Source of the DNA: Paenibacillus larvae subsp. larvae | GTDB lineage: Bacteria; Bacillota; Bacilli; Paenibacillales; NBRC-103111 | DNA: 64,000 nucleotides | Direction: 5' to 3' | Assembly (NCBI RefSeq): GCF_002003265.1 | Contig: NZ_CP019687.1 | Span: forward strand, 4,221,501 to 4,285,500 | Position numbers and translations under genes: made by a program | The notes under the pieces: generated by a model | The model's input: only the letters and a program-made list of their open reading frames with translations | Database searches by the model: none | What the model was told of the DNA's origin: nothing | Shown: positions 20,164-30,014 of the stretch, piece after piece | Numbering within the stretch: the first letter of the stretch is position 1 | Layout of the letters: every line of letters begins with the position of its first letter

Positions 20164-20895
20164 CTAATCAAGCTTCAGCTTGGCGATTAGCTCCTTCCAC
20201 AGGTACCACGGGTACGTGTCCGGAGGCGCTGCCGTGAAGCGCAGCGGCTCCTTCAGCGTCGGATGGCTGAACGCGAGCAGCGCCGACCACAGCGCGAGCT
20301 GCTGGCCGGGCTTGTTCCGCCCGGCGCCGTACCGCTGGTCGCCGTACAGCGGGCACCCTATCGCGGCTAACTGCACGCGAATCTGGTGAGGGCGCCCTGT
20401 GTGAAGCTTCACCTGGACCAGACTGAGCCCCTCGGCGTGGCCGAGGACACGGTAGTCCAGGATTGCTTCCTTGGCGCCCTCTGCACCTGGACGAACCACC
20501 AGGGCGGTGTTCGTCCTAGTATCCTTCCGCAGGTGGTGGCGCAGCGTCCCCTGCGGATCGGCGGGCTTTCCGTGAACGACGGCGAGGTACGTCTTGTCAA
20601 AAGCCCGCGTGCGGACCGCATCCGAAATCCGGGATGCGGCCTTGGATGTCTTGGCGAAGACCATGACTCCGCCGACAGGCCGGTCAAGCCGGTGGATGAG
20701 GCCCAGATAGACGTTGCCCGGCTTGCCGTACCGGTGTTTCAGATCCGCTTTAAGGACGCTGAGCAGATCCGGGTCACGGGAGCTGTCCTCCTGGGTGGGC
20801 ATGTTGACCGGCTTCTCTACGACCAGCAGATGATTGTCTTCGAAGAGAACAGGGATGCTCCCGCCCCCGTCCGGTGCGTGCTTTGGTCCGGCCAT
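20164..20895 (-). CDS. RluA-family RNA pseudouridine synthase
   Basis: 243 residues. ATG 20895 follows GGGAGG by 8 bases and is 3 bases past the preceding gene's stop, so the two form an operon. Motifs: VEKPVNMPTQ (~residue 27), the catalytic GLIHRLDRPVGG with its Asp (~residue 71), DKTYLAVVHG, LHTGRPHQIRVQLA (~residue 168), and PLYGDQRYG. It isomerises uridine to pseudouridine in rRNA or tRNA; the exact site cannot be read from sequence. No S4 domain is present. It is visibly GC-richer than its neighbours. Confidence 0.9.
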   Translation of the reverse strand: MAGPKHAPDGGGSIPVLFEDNHLLVVEKPVNMPTQEDSSRDPDLLSVLKADLKHRYGKPGNVYLGLIHRLDRPVGGVMVFAKTSKAASRISDAVRTRAFDKTYLAVVHGKPADPQGTLRHHLRKDTRTNTALVVRPGAEGAKEAILDYRVLGHAEGLSLVQVKLHTGRPHQIRVQLAAIGCPLYGDQRYGAGRNKPGQQLALWSALLAFSHPTLKEPLRFTAAPPDTYPWYLWKELIAKLKLD

Positions 20896-20898
20896 CTC

Positions 20899-21765
20899 CT
20901 ATGCCTCCCAGCGGCTCAGAATGCCGCATGGCAGTACCAGACCCGATTTTGTGATCGGCAGTCCGATTTCCCCGCTCGTAAGGCGACCGCCGTATCTTTT
21001 TTTCATCACCAGCGTCAGTACATTTTCAATCACCGTAGAAGAAATCCCCGTCGTGTAAGAGTTGACCAGCAGGAAGAGAGGGGTGTTCGATAAAATGGCC
21101 GTACAGGACTCAATAAACGGGTATAAATCGTTTTCCAGCTTCCATGTCTCCCCGTTCGGTCCGCGGCCGTAAGAAGGCGGGTCCATGATAATCGCATCAT
21201 ACTGATTGCCGCGCCGCTGTTCCCTCTGGACAAACTTAAACACATCATCCGTTATGAAGCGCACGTGGCGGTCGCCCAGACCGGACAACTGCTGGTTCTC
21301 CTTTGCCCACTGCACAACACCTTTGGATGCGTCTACATGTACCACGCTTGCACCGGCGTAAGCGCAGGCCACAGAAGCTCCGCCTGTATAGGCAAACAGA
21401 TTCAGCACCTTAACCGGGCGTTCCGCCTGTTGGATTTTATGGATCATCCAGTCCCAGTTGGCCGCTTGTTCAGGAAACAGACCGGTGTGCTTGAACCCGG
21501 TTGGCTTGATATGAAAACGGAGTTTGTTGTCGTAAGAAACCGTCCAGCGTTCAGGAAGATCTTTGCGGAAGTCCCAGGAACCACCGCCGCTTGAACTGCG
21601 GTGATAGTGACCATCCGCCTTGCGCCACATGCCCCTATCCTGTTCGAGAGGCCAGATGATCTGAGGGTCCGGTCTCCGGAGGATATAGGAACCCCACCGC
21701 TCCAGCTTTTCACCCCCGCCTGTGTCTATTAATTCATAATCGCTCCATTTATCAGCTACGAACAT
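20899..21765 (-). CDS. Class I SAM-dependent methyltransferase, RlmI/RlmK-like rRNA methylase family
   Basis: 288 residues. Core methyltransferase: VLNLFAYTGGASVACAYAGA (SAM-binding glycine-rich motif I, ~residue 120), VVHVDASKGVVQWAKEN (motif II), and DAIIMDPPSYGRG (catalytic DPPS motif IV, ~residue 191). The first ~110 residues (WSDYELIDTGGGEKLERWG) replace the PUA domain of true RlmI. Substrate is probably a 23S rRNA base, by family only. Next gene downstream is the RluA enzyme, so the pair is a likely rRNA-modification operon. Confidence 0.82.
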   Translation of the reverse strand: MFVADKWSDYELIDTGGGEKLERWGSYILRRPDPQIIWPLEQDRGMWRKADGHYHRSSSGGGSWDFRKDLPERWTVSYDNKLRFHIKPTGFKHTGLFPEQAANWDWMIHKIQQAERPVKVLNLFAYTGGASVACAYAGASVVHVDASKGVVQWAKENQQLSGLGDRHVRFITDDVFKFVQREQRRGNQYDAIIMDPPSYGRGPNGETWKLENDLYPFIESCTAILSNTPLFLLVNSYTTGISSTVIENVLTLVMKKRYGGRLTSGEIGLPITKSGLVLPCGILSRWEA

Positions 21766-21968
21766 GAGTAAATTACCTTCCTTATCTGTCTGTTCTACCT
21801 AAAGTTTTATTGTACAATAACCGCTTCCGGGAATCCAACGCAAATTAAAAAGAAATAAAATGCAGATAGGACCTTATATATAGAAGAAAGGGAGTTTTTC
21901 TTTTCAAAAGGATCAGGAAAATAGGAATAACGAGAGCCCTGATTATAAAGAGGGGGAGGAACAATCTG

Positions 21969-23903
21969 ATGACAAAGCTGCTCCCTAGCCCTAAAGACCT
22001 GTACTTATATCGGGAAGGAACATTATTTTTCAGTTATTTGACTATGGGTGCTCATTTAGTGACAGAGCACGGACAAGAGGGAGTACGTTTTACCGTCTGG
22101 GCACCACATGCTGCTGAGGTAAGGGTAGCCGGTGACTTTAACGGATGGACAACCAAAGATCATCGGATGAAGCAAGCGGGTGATCCGGAAGTCTGGTCTT
22201 TATTTATACCCGGCGTGTCTGAGGGAGAACGGTACAAATTTGAAATACATACTGCGGACGGAAGGGTGCTTTTGAAAGCAGACCCTTATGCCTTTTACGC
22301 AGAGAAAAGGCCGGACACAGCTTCCCGCGTCTATAATTTGTACGGGTATGAATGGGGCGATAGTGACTATATCAAGCGAAAAAAGAAGGAGGCTCCCTAC
22401 CAGCAGCCTTTATTGGTTTATGAAGTACATTTGGGAACCTGGAAAAGAAACGGAACGGGAGAGGATAGCGCATACTCGTACCGGGAACTGGCAGATAAAC
22501 TGGTACCGTATGCAGCCCGAATGGGGTATACCCATTTGGAACTGATGCCGCTTGCCGAACATCCGTTTGACCGTTCATGGGGATACCAGGTTACGGGTTA
22601 CTATGCAGTAACAAGCCGTTTCGGGACTCCTCATGATTTTATGTACTTTGTTGACAAGTGCCACCAGTATGGTGTCGGAGTCATTATGGACTGGGTTCCG
22701 GGACATTTTTGCAAGGATGACCATGGTTTAAGACAGTTTGACGGGGAACCTTTGTATGAATGCGAGAATCCTCTTATGGCGGAGAAGCCGGAATGGGGTA
22801 CTTTGGCTTTTGATTTCGGCAAGCCTGAAGTGGTCAGCTTCCTGATTTCGAATGCCTTGTTCTGGATGGATATGTTTCATATCGATGGTCTGAGGGTAGA
22901 TGCGGTGGCTCATATGCTCTATCTGAATTTTGGGAAACCTGAAAGCATGCGGACGACCAACAGCCTCGGCGGGGAGGAAAATCTGGAGGCTATTGCTTTT
23001 TTAAGAAAGCTCAATCAGGCGGTTTTTCATTATTTCCCGGAAGCGTTGATGATGGCGGAAGATTCAACGGACTGGCCGGACGTGACAAAGCCGGTATATG
23101 AAAGCGGCCTTGGATTTAATTATTAGTGGAACATGGGCTGGATGAACGACATGCTGTCCTATATGAAGCTGGACCCGATTCACCGCAGATACCACCATAA
23201 TCTGATCACATTTTCACTCATGTACGCTTTTAACGAAAACTACATACTGCCTTTGTCACACGACGAGGTGGTCCATGGAAAAAGATCCCTCCTTCATAAA
23301 ATGCCGGGGGATTATTGGCAGAAGTTTGCCAATTTGCGCCTGTTCTACGGATATATGATGGCCCATCCGGGTAAAAAGCTGCTTTTTATGGGCGGTGAAT
23401 TCGGGCAATATGACGAATGGAAGGATGTGTCCGGGCTGGACTGGTTTTTACTTGACTACGAGTCACACCGGAGCATGCACCGTTATGTTAAAGAACTCAA
23501 TGCGTTCTATTCGGGCGAACCGGCCTTTTGGGAGCAGGATCATAAGTCCGGCGGATTTCAATGGATCCATGCAGACGACCGGACAAAGAGTGTCGTTTCT
23601 TTTATCCGCAAGGGGAGCCGTAAACAGGATGAAATCATCGTGGTTTGTAATTTTACACCGGAAATTTATCAAAACTACCGGATTGGAATTTCGCAGCCGG
23701 GGAGGTACCGGGAAGTATGGAACAGCGACGCGCCATCTTATGGAGGTTCGGGAAAGGCCAATCATCACCAGATGAAAACTGATCCGATCCCCTGGAACGG
23801 CTTTCCATACAGTTTATCCTTGCTTGTACCGCCGCTTTCGGCTGTCTATCTCAAACGAACGGAGAGAAAACGGACCGCCGGGCAGAGGGGGGAAGAGATA
23901 TGA
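21969..23903 (+). pseudogene. glgB: Glycogen branching enzyme GlgB, split by an in-frame amber codon
   Basis: ATG 21969 with GGGGGAGG upstream. Order: N-terminal CBM48 domain (VWAPHAAEVRVAGDFNGW, ~residue 37), GH13 barrel with ELMPLAEHPFDRSWGYQ, nucleophile region DGLRVDAVAHMLY, acid region LMMAEDSTDWP, and after the break LSHDEVVHGKRSL. TAG at 23124-23126 stands between GFNY and WNMGWMND, where the family has Lys (AAG to TAG, one substitution). The frame continues unchanged to 23903. Total ~644 residues, the usual length. Without suppression the product ends at residue 385, just before the catalytic DEVVHGK Asp, so it should be inactive. Confidence 0.9.
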
Positions 23904-25048
23904 AAAAAAAGGAATGCATAGCCATGCTTTTGGCTGGCGGAGAAGGCAGGAGACTCGGTATCCTTACCAAAAATCTGGCCAAACCCGCTGTTCATTTTGG
24001 CGGTAAGTACCGCATCATTGATTTCACGCTGAGCAACTGTACGAATTCAGGCATTCATACGGTTGGTGTGCTGACGCAATATCAGCCTCATGAACTTAAT
24101 ACGTATATCGGCATCGGTTCTCCATGGGATCTGGACAGAAAAGACGGGGGAGTAACGATTTTGTCCCCTTATATCAGGCAAAAGGGCGGGGATTGGTACA
24201 GCGGGACAGCCAACGCTATTTACCAGAATATAAACTTTATTGAACAGTACGACCCGGAGTATGTACTTATAATATCCGGCGACCATATTTATAAGATGGA
24301 CTACGACAAACTGCTTCTTAATCATAAAAAAAGCGGGGCGGATGCGACCATTGCTGTGATTGAGGTGGACTGGAGGGAGGCCAGCCGCTTTGGCATCATG
24401 AATACAGATGAAACAGGCAGGATCGTCGAGTTCGATGAAAAGCCGAAAGAACCCAAAAGCAATCTGGCTTCAATGGGGGTCTATATGTTCACTTGGAAAT
24501 CTTTGAAACTTTATCTGGAGCGGGATAAGCAGAATCCGCTTTCCAGTAATGACTTCGGCAAAGATATTATTCCGGCTATGCTGGAGGATAAGGTCAGGAT
24601 GATGGCTTACTCCTTTGAAGGCTACTGGAAGGATGTGGGGACGATTCAAAGCTTATGGGAGGCTAATATGGATCTTCTGGATGAGGATAACGGCCTGGAT
24701 CTGGATGATAAGCGCTCACGGATTTATTCGGTTAATCCTTATCAACCGGCTCAATATATCGCTTCCTCGGCGGAAGTGCGTGATTCCCTTGTGAACGAGG
24801 GGTGCTCGGTTTTCGGCAAAGTGGATCACTCTGTTTTGTTCTACGGTGTGAGGGTAGAAGAGAACGCCTATGTTCAGGATTCTGTCCTGATGCCCCATGT
24901 TTCGGTCGGGCGGAATGTGACTATCCGCAAAGCAATTATTGGAGAGCATACAGTCATTGAGGATGGGGCCGAGATCGGAGACGGTGAGGAAATCGTGTTG
25001 ATAGGCAGCAATGAAACTATACGCGCCGTTTCACATATGAAGGGGTGA
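23900..25048 (+). CDS. glgC: Glucose-1-phosphate adenylyltransferase (ADP-glucose pyrophosphorylase)
   Basis: 382 residues, overlapping the glgB stop by 4 bases (ATGA coupling). The N-terminal nucleotidyltransferase shows [20 protein letters not shown] (~residue 10), [24 protein letters not shown] (catalytic Asp region), and the glucose-1-P site [17 protein letters not shown]. The C-terminal left-handed helix has [17 protein letters not shown]. It makes ADP-glucose for GlgA. It is the only glg gene of the four without a lesion, yet its partner enzymes are broken. Confidence 0.95.
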   Translation: MKKKECIAMLLAGGEGRRLGILTKNLAKPAVHFGGKYRIIDFTLSNCTNSGIHTVGVLTQYQPHELNTYIGIGSPWDLDRKDGGVTILSPYIRQKGGDWYSGTANAIYQNINFIEQYDPEYVLIISGDHIYKMDYDKLLLNHKKSGADATIAVIEVDWREASRFGIMNTDETGRIVEFDEKPKEPKSNLASMGVYMFTWKSLKLYLERDKQNPLSSNDFGKDIIPAMLEDKVRMMAYSFEGYWKDVGTIQSLWEANMDLLDEDNGLDLDDKRSRIYSVNPYQPAQYIASSAEVRDSLVNEGCSVFGKVDHSVLFYGVRVEENAYVQDSVLMPHVSVGRNVTIRKAIIGEHTVIEDGAEIGDGEEIVLIGSNETIRAVSHMKG

Positions 25049-25054
25049 GAGCGA

Positions 25055-26163
25055 ATGAAACAGTTAATGGGTGTCATTAATTTAGTCCATGAGCCGGATG
25101 ATCTGGAAGAATTAACAATATACCGGAACACTGCCTGTGTACCCTTTGGAGGAAGATACCGTCTGATTGATTTCATGCTTTCGAACATGGTGAATTCAGG
25201 AATTGGGAACGTAGCCGTGTTTACCCATCATAAATACAGGTCTCTGATGGATCACTTAGGGTCAGGAAAAGAATGGGATCTAGACCGGAAAAGGGAGGCT
25301 TGTTTCTGCTCCCGTCCTTGGGTGATGGAAGTAATGGCACGGCCAGGGGAGATTTGTTCCAGCTTTATACTAACCGGGATTTTTTTTATCGTGGAAAAGA
25401 ACAGCTGGTGCTCTTGGCAAGGAGCCATGTGGTCTGCAATATTCAGTTTGATGAGGCAGTCCGTTTCCATGAGGAGAAAAAAGCGGACATCACGATTATT
25501 TATAAAGAGATGGAACCTGATCCGAGTGCCAAATTTCATCGCCTGGCGGTACGGGGAGACGACCGCATTACGGTGATGGAGGACCAGTCAGGGCGGCTGC
25601 GGACCGATAATATTTCCTTAGAGATGTACATCATGAATAAGGAACTCTTTCTGGACATGGTGGAGTCAACGCTGGCAAGGGGCTACGATTACATAATAAG
25701 AGACGGGATTTTGAAGAACACCGATAAACTTGGGGTATACGGATACAGGTTTGACGGACATGCGGGGATCGTCACTTCTATCAATAGTTATTACAGACAC
25801 AGCATGGAACTGCTTTGCCCGAATAATCTCCGGGATCTCTTTTTCCAAAATAAGCCGATTTATACGAAAATCAAGGATGAGCCTCCGGCCAAGCACATAA
25901 ACGGATGCACCGTGAAAAATTCTCTGGTTGCCAACGGTTGTGTCATCAAAGGAACGGTCAAGAACAGTATTTTGTTCAGGGGGGTCCGGGTAGAGAAAGG
26001 GGCCGTGATCAAAAACAGTATTATCATGCAAAATTGCGTAATCCGCCAAAATGCAAAGATTGAAAACAGTATTTTGGATAAGGATGTGCTGATCAGTCCG
26101 GACCGGTCGCTTTGCGGAGACCAGCGTGCCCCTTTTGTGGCAGCCAAGACGAAGGTTATATAG
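25055..26163 (+). pseudogene. glgD: GlgD subunit of ADP-glucose pyrophosphorylase, frameshifted
   Basis: ATG 25055 with GGGGTGAGAG upstream, 6 bases after glgC. The first frame encodes [38 protein letters not shown] and [11 protein letters not shown], then leaves the family. From ~25295 the next frame carries [32 protein letters not shown] and SIIMQNCVIRQ to 26163. One missing A in the AAAA run at 25289-25292 explains the shift (expected DRKKGGL). Corrected length ~369 residues, normal for GlgD, the regulatory partner of GlgC in firmicutes. The A-run makes a read error possible. Confidence 0.88.
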
Positions 26164-26193
26164 ACCGGCATTTGAAGGATGGGAGAGTATAAG

Positions 26194-27640
26194 ATGAAAA
26201 TCTTATTTGCCGCTGCTGAGGCAGTGCCTTTTGTCAAAACAGGCGGGCTCGGGGATGTCATCGGTTCTTTGCCGAAAGAGCTGAAGCGTCTCGGGGCAGA
26301 TATCAGAGTAGTTTTGCCCAAGTATGGAGATATTCCCGAACGTTTCAGGCAAAACATGGAGACGGTTGCTGTGTTTGACGTGCGTTTGGGCTGGAGAAAC
26401 CAATACTGTGGAATTGAGAAGCTGAAACATGATGAGGTGACCTATTACTTCGTCGATAATGAATATTATTTCGGCCGCCCGGGATTGTACGGTTATGGTG
26501 ATGATGCGGAACGTTTTGCTTTATTTCAGCAGGGGAGTCTTGAACGGGCTGCATCATCTGGATTTTAGGCCGGACGTTATTCACTGCCATGATTGGCAGG
26601 CAGGGATGATTCCGGTACTGCTCAAGGCGCATTATGCCCATCTCCCCTTTTACAACCCGGTCAAAACGGTGATGACCATTCATAATTTGAAATATCAGGG
26701 TACTTTCAGCAAAGAGACGATGATGGATGTGTGCAATCTCGGTGATGAGTATTTTACCGGCACGGCCCTGGAAATGCATGGAGGCGGGAGCTTTCTGAAG
26801 GGCGGGCTGTTATTCGCGGATTGGATCACCACCGTCAGCCCCACCTATGCGGAGGAGATTCAGACCGGATACATTGGCGAATGTATGGATAGTCTGATCC
26901 GGTATAGGAGAGACCGTCTGAGCGGAATATTGAACGGCATCGATTATGAAGAATTCAATCCCGCAAAAGATCCTTTTCTTCAGGTAACTTACCAGGATTC
27001 ACCGGAAAAGAAGAGGCAAAACAAAATGTTCCTGCAAGAACAGCTTGGACTGCCGGCAGATGATCATAAGCCGATGATTGGTTTGGTAACACGGCTGGTA
27101 GAGCAAAAAGGGCTCGATTTAATTGCAGGGGTACTGGAGGAACTGATGTCCCTTGACGCCCAATGGGTTGTGCTTGGAACCGGTGACCCCAAGTATGAGC
27201 ATTTATTCCGGGATACGGCAGAGCGCTATCCAGATCGTTTATCTGCCAATCTGTTTTTCGATGAGCCATTAGCCCACCGGATTTATGCGGCCTCCGATTT
27301 GTTTCTTATGCCCTCACTTTTTGAACCGTGCGGAATCGGCCAGATGATTGCCTTTCGTTATCATACAATCCCGATCGTCCGTGAAACAGGAGGCCTTAAA
27401 GATACCGTTCAACCTTATAAAAATCATATAGGGGAAGGCACCGGGTTTACTTTTGCAAATTATAACGCGCATGATATGCTACATACCGTCCGGCATGCCA
27501 TCGAAATATGTCAGGCAGGAGGAGAACCCTGGAATAACTTGATGAATAACGTAAAAAAATTGGATTTCAGCTGGAGAAAATCCGCGTGTTCCTACATCCG
27601 TTTATATGAACAGCTTGTTAAAGATGAAGTCCTTGATTAA
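26194..27640 (+). pseudogene. glgA: Glycogen synthase GlgA, frameshifted
   Basis: ATG 26194 (MKILFAAAEAVPFVKTGGLG, the KTGGL ADP-glucose site), preceded by GGGAGAG. The first frame runs to AERFALFQQG, then ends at 26568. The GT5 protein resumes in the next frame with FSRGVLNGLHHLDFRPDVIHCHDW and continues through GILNGIDYEEFNP, LVTRLVEQKGLDL and LMPSLFEPCGIGQ (C-terminal GT-B nucleotide-binding and EPCG motif). One extra base near 26529 accounts for the break; it is not in a long homopolymer. Corrected length ~481 residues. The expected next gene, glgP, is absent. Confidence 0.9.
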
Positions 27641-27657
27641 AAATCCCCGGTTCCCTT

Positions 27658-27678
27658 TGGTCAAGACCCCATTTTAAC
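27658..27678. repeat. Solo IS3-like end sequence
   Basis: TGGTCAAGACCCCATTTTAA, 18 bases after the glgA stop, closely matches TGGTCAAGACCTCATTTTGT at 28367, which begins an IS3-type remnant. It may mark an element end left after deletion. Confidence 0.35.
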
Positions 27679-27749
27679 CCTCCCCCTTTTATTCAAGGCG
27701 ATGGTTATTGCTATAGATCTCAAAAGCATAAATAAAGCAAAAAAAACGA

Positions 27750-27778
27750 TTGTAAAAATATGTAAACGTTGGTATGAT
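27750..27778 (+). promoter_or_regulatory. Sigma-A promoter for the small secreted/membrane protein locus
   Basis: TTGTAA (27750-27755), 17-base spacer, TATGAT (27773-27778). TGTAAACGTTGGTA within the spacer resembles a CcpA site but lacks the closing CA, so catabolite control is only a possibility. Confidence 0.6.
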
Positions 27779-27812
27779 GTATTAGAAAATTTTCTTGTGG
27801 GAGGTTGTTTGG

Positions 27813-28092
27813 ATGATTGTTAAAGAAGTAGTTCCAACACTATTAGTTGGAGGAATGTTAGCAGGTTGTTTTCCACCCAATAACGTCAATGCAGCATCAT
27901 CAGATGCATTACAAAAAGTACAAGTAAGCAGTAACAGCAGCCCTTGAAAGTGGACTGTGGGTATATATTCAAAAAAAGGCATATAAAGAGGCCGCTAAAT
28001 TATTGTTAAAATTTGTGATTGGCGCTAATGCTGTAACACTGACAGGAGTTCTCATTTATTATGGTGGTGTCTGCACTTACAAACATGGTTAA
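27813..28092 (+). pseudogene. Frameshifted small secreted protein (possible bacteriocin precursor)
   Basis: ATG 27813 after GGGAGG. The first frame gives a signal-like LLVGGMLAGCFPPNNVNAASSD and stops at ~27945. The next frame continues AVTAALESGLWVYIQKKAYKE, then a hydrophobic LLLKFVIGANAVTLTGVLIYYGG and CTYKHG to TAA 28090. Joined, ~92 residues: leader, amphipathic stretch, hydrophobic C-terminus. Layout suits a small bacteriocin or secreted peptide followed by its membrane immunity protein, but no family is recognised. Confidence 0.45.
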
Positions 28093-28115
28093 GCCAAGGG
28101 GGAGGTAATTAAATC

Positions 28116-28346
28116 ATGAACGTTCACAAATTTTTATACTTAATGGTGCATATAGTTACTCCTTTAACATATTTTATCGTGTCTATAGTTTGGGGATACT
28201 TTGCCTTATCAAAATCTACATGGGAAAATATGCTAAGCAATCTTTCGATAATGGGAATATATTACCTACTGGTTAGTGTCTTTTGGATAACTAATATGAA
28301 AACCATTGATAAAGTTATGGAAAAATTAAAGAATGAAAAAAAATGA
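28116..28346 (+). CDS. Small two-helix membrane protein (immunity-like)
   Basis: 76 residues. ATG 28116 follows GGGGGAGG. Two membrane helices (~residues 8-28 and 42-60), then a charged tail (KVMEKLKNEKK). It sits 24 bases after the broken secreted-protein gene and is transcribed with it. The arrangement resembles bacteriocin immunity proteins; this is inference from size and context. Confidence 0.6.
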   Translation: MNVHKFLYLMVHIVTPLTYFIVSIVWGYFALSKSTWENMLSNLSIMGIYYLLVSVFWITNMKTIDKVMEKLKNEKK

Positions 28347-28366
28347 TTTAATATCCTCTCTCTAAC

Positions 28367-28830
28367 TGGTCAAGACCTCATTTTGTAGACATTGAAAAAA
28401 GACCTAGGCGGCAAGCTGGCGTCGGTACTCTGATCTTACTCCCCAAGTGAACAGCATTAAAACTGATATGTCCTAAGCAACCTTAGTACGGTACTCACTG
28501 GACTAAGGTTGCTTAATTTTGTTTGAACCTATGCCCTCTAATGAACTTAAATGACCAGAAAGCAATACGACCTGAATTTCAAAAAGATGATCGTTGCCAA
28601 GGGAAAAGAAATCGGCAATATGACGGCTATCGCGAGACAGCATGAGCTCGATCCGAAGATGGTTCTTCGATGGGGCATCTGGATCAGTTGGATGGGACAA
28701 GCGTGAAGCAAGCGAAGTTCGTCCCGACAGCAGAAGATTCCTCCCAGCTTGAGAAAGAGCTGGAGAAGTTGAAAAAGCTATATGCTGAACAGGCGCTTGA
28801 GAGGGAAATCCTCAAAGACCTGCTAATTCG
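28367..28830 (+). pseudogene. IS3-family element remnant with OrfA
   Basis: The left-end-like TGGTCAAGACC at 28367 is followed by a leader with a terminator hairpin (28475-28522). ATG 28550 then encodes TRKQYDLNFKKMIVAKGKE and MTAIARQHELDPKMVLRW, an IS3/IS150 OrfA helix-turn-helix. After a frameshift near 28675 it continues as SSQLEKELEKLKKLYAEQ, the leucine-zipper part, up to ILKDLL (~28826), where the element is cut. OrfB is missing. Confidence 0.8.
28475..28522 (+). terminator. Terminator hairpin in IS3-type leader
   Basis: Perfect 13-bp stem AAGCAACCTTAGT / ACTAAGGTTGCTT, 14-base loop, then AATTTTGTTTG. Confidence 0.75.
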
Positions 28831-28900
28831 ACCAATTTTGGCGCCCCTTAATGGTTACCGTATCGCAGTTCTTATTTTAATGAATACGGAGATGGAAGTT

Positions 28901-29086
28901 ATGTTAAAGAAATTATGGTATGTTATTGGCTTTTCATTCACTATCGTAGGTATGTTGTTAGGTTATTTCTCAAATAATGAACCATTGAAAATAATAGTTC
29001 TCTATACCGGATGTTTTATTCTAGCTATTTTACGTATTATGCTTTACGTTTCAAATAAACGGGAAAAAAAAGATCCCCCATCTTGA
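28901..29086 (+). CDS. Small two-helix membrane protein, duplicate A
   Basis: 61 residues from ATG 28901. This start is chosen because the paralogue at 30015 has a clear GGAGGTGG site before the same MLKKLW start; here GGAG lies 9 bases upstream. Two membrane helices, then a basic NKREKKDPPS tail. About 65% identical to duplicate B, with conserved upstream and downstream DNA. A longer in-frame reading (from 28670) merges the IS3 OrfA relic with this gene and is probably accidental. Likely immunity or accessory protein of the adjacent secreted protein. Confidence 0.65.
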   Translation: MLKKLWYVIGFSFTIVGMLLGYFSNNEPLKIIVLYTGCFILAILRIMLYVSNKREKKDPPS

Positions 29087-29309
29087 TAGCCTGAGGCATT
29101 TCATTGAAAAGCCCTCCCTGTTTCCCCCTCCATTTCTATCCATAGTGTTCCCCACCGTTAAACAAGCGAAATACAAGAAAGAACAAACAATTAACTTGGT
29201 TCCTTCCAATTTAAAAAATCCATCATTTACAAAATATGGATACGGGTGCTATGATGTAGAGGAATTTAATTATTCTTCTCCAATAACCATTACAAAGGAG
29301 GCGTACCCA

Positions 29310-29885
29310 TTGGTTGTGAAAATGAAGAAAGCACTTATTTTATTCATGTCGTTTACCCTGCTATGTATTTCCATGGGTATCCATGATTCTGTTGCAGATG
29401 CACAACCCCAAGAAGACATCTTCGTAAACGAAGGATTTCATGAACTTCAGACCGTTTTGTCCGCAATTGAACACATTCCCGATGCTGTCGTGGCTCAGGG
29501 AGAAGAAAAAACGATTGAATGGTTAACCCAACATACAGGGATGAGAGTCATTGTTAAAGAAGGGAACCTTCAATTTCTTCCCAAACTTCTTCCATCTTTC
29601 AATATTCCAGGTTGTATAAGTGCCATTGGACTCGCGATACTTACAGTGGGCTTCCCCTTCACAAAAATCCTTAAGGTAAAAAAAGCTATTGATGCCCTTG
29701 GTGGTACAGTGAAATTTGTTAAAGCCTTTTCTCAGAGTTATCAACTTTACAAGTCCTATGGCTATTCGACAACGACTGCCGTACAAAAAGCGATTCGGTC
29801 TATTGGAGGAAGTTTGAAATCTGATTTATATTATGCTTTGTTGGATTTCTTCAATATAAACAATATATTAGGCAATTGCACATGA
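29310..29885 (+). CDS. Secreted protein of unknown function, possible large bacteriocin
   Basis: 191 residues from TTG 29310, which follows AAAGGAGGCG by 6-7 bases. The frame is open back to 29145, but no ribosome site occurs there. Signal peptide: MKKALILFMSFTLLCISMG with cleavage near VADAQ. The mature part is acidic, then has a glycine-rich hydrophobic stretch (CISAIGLAILTVGFPFTKILK, ~residues 105-125), KKAIDALGGTVKFVKAF, and a C-terminal ALLDFFNINNILGNC with a final Cys that could pair with the Cys before ISAIG. This pattern recalls secreted antibacterial proteins of firmicutes but is not a firm family match. Flanked on both sides by the duplicated small membrane proteins. Confidence 0.6.
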   Translation: MVVKMKKALILFMSFTLLCISMGIHDSVADAQPQEDIFVNEGFHELQTVLSAIEHIPDAVVAQGEEKTIEWLTQHTGMRVIVKEGNLQFLPKLLPSFNIPGCISAIGLAILTVGFPFTKILKVKKAIDALGGTVKFVKAFSQSYQLYKSYGYSTTTAVQKAIRSIGGSLKSDLYYALLDFFNINNILGNCT

Positions 29886-30014
29886 GAGTATAGTTTGCGA
29901 ACTGTGGAACTGTGATACCATGGCCTGCCAAAAGAATCATTTAGCAACCCTAGAAATAAATGAATGGTTACCGTATCGCAGTTCTTATTTTAATGGATAA
30001 CGGAGGTGGTAGTT

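Noticed and set aside
20386-21093. 235-codon open frame on the plus strand
   Set aside because: Antisense shadow of the GC-rich RluA gene and the methyltransferase; no motif.
29145-29309. Longer N-terminus for the secreted protein at 29310
   Set aside because: No ribosome site; residues before the TTG are low-hydrophobic and would bury the signal peptide.
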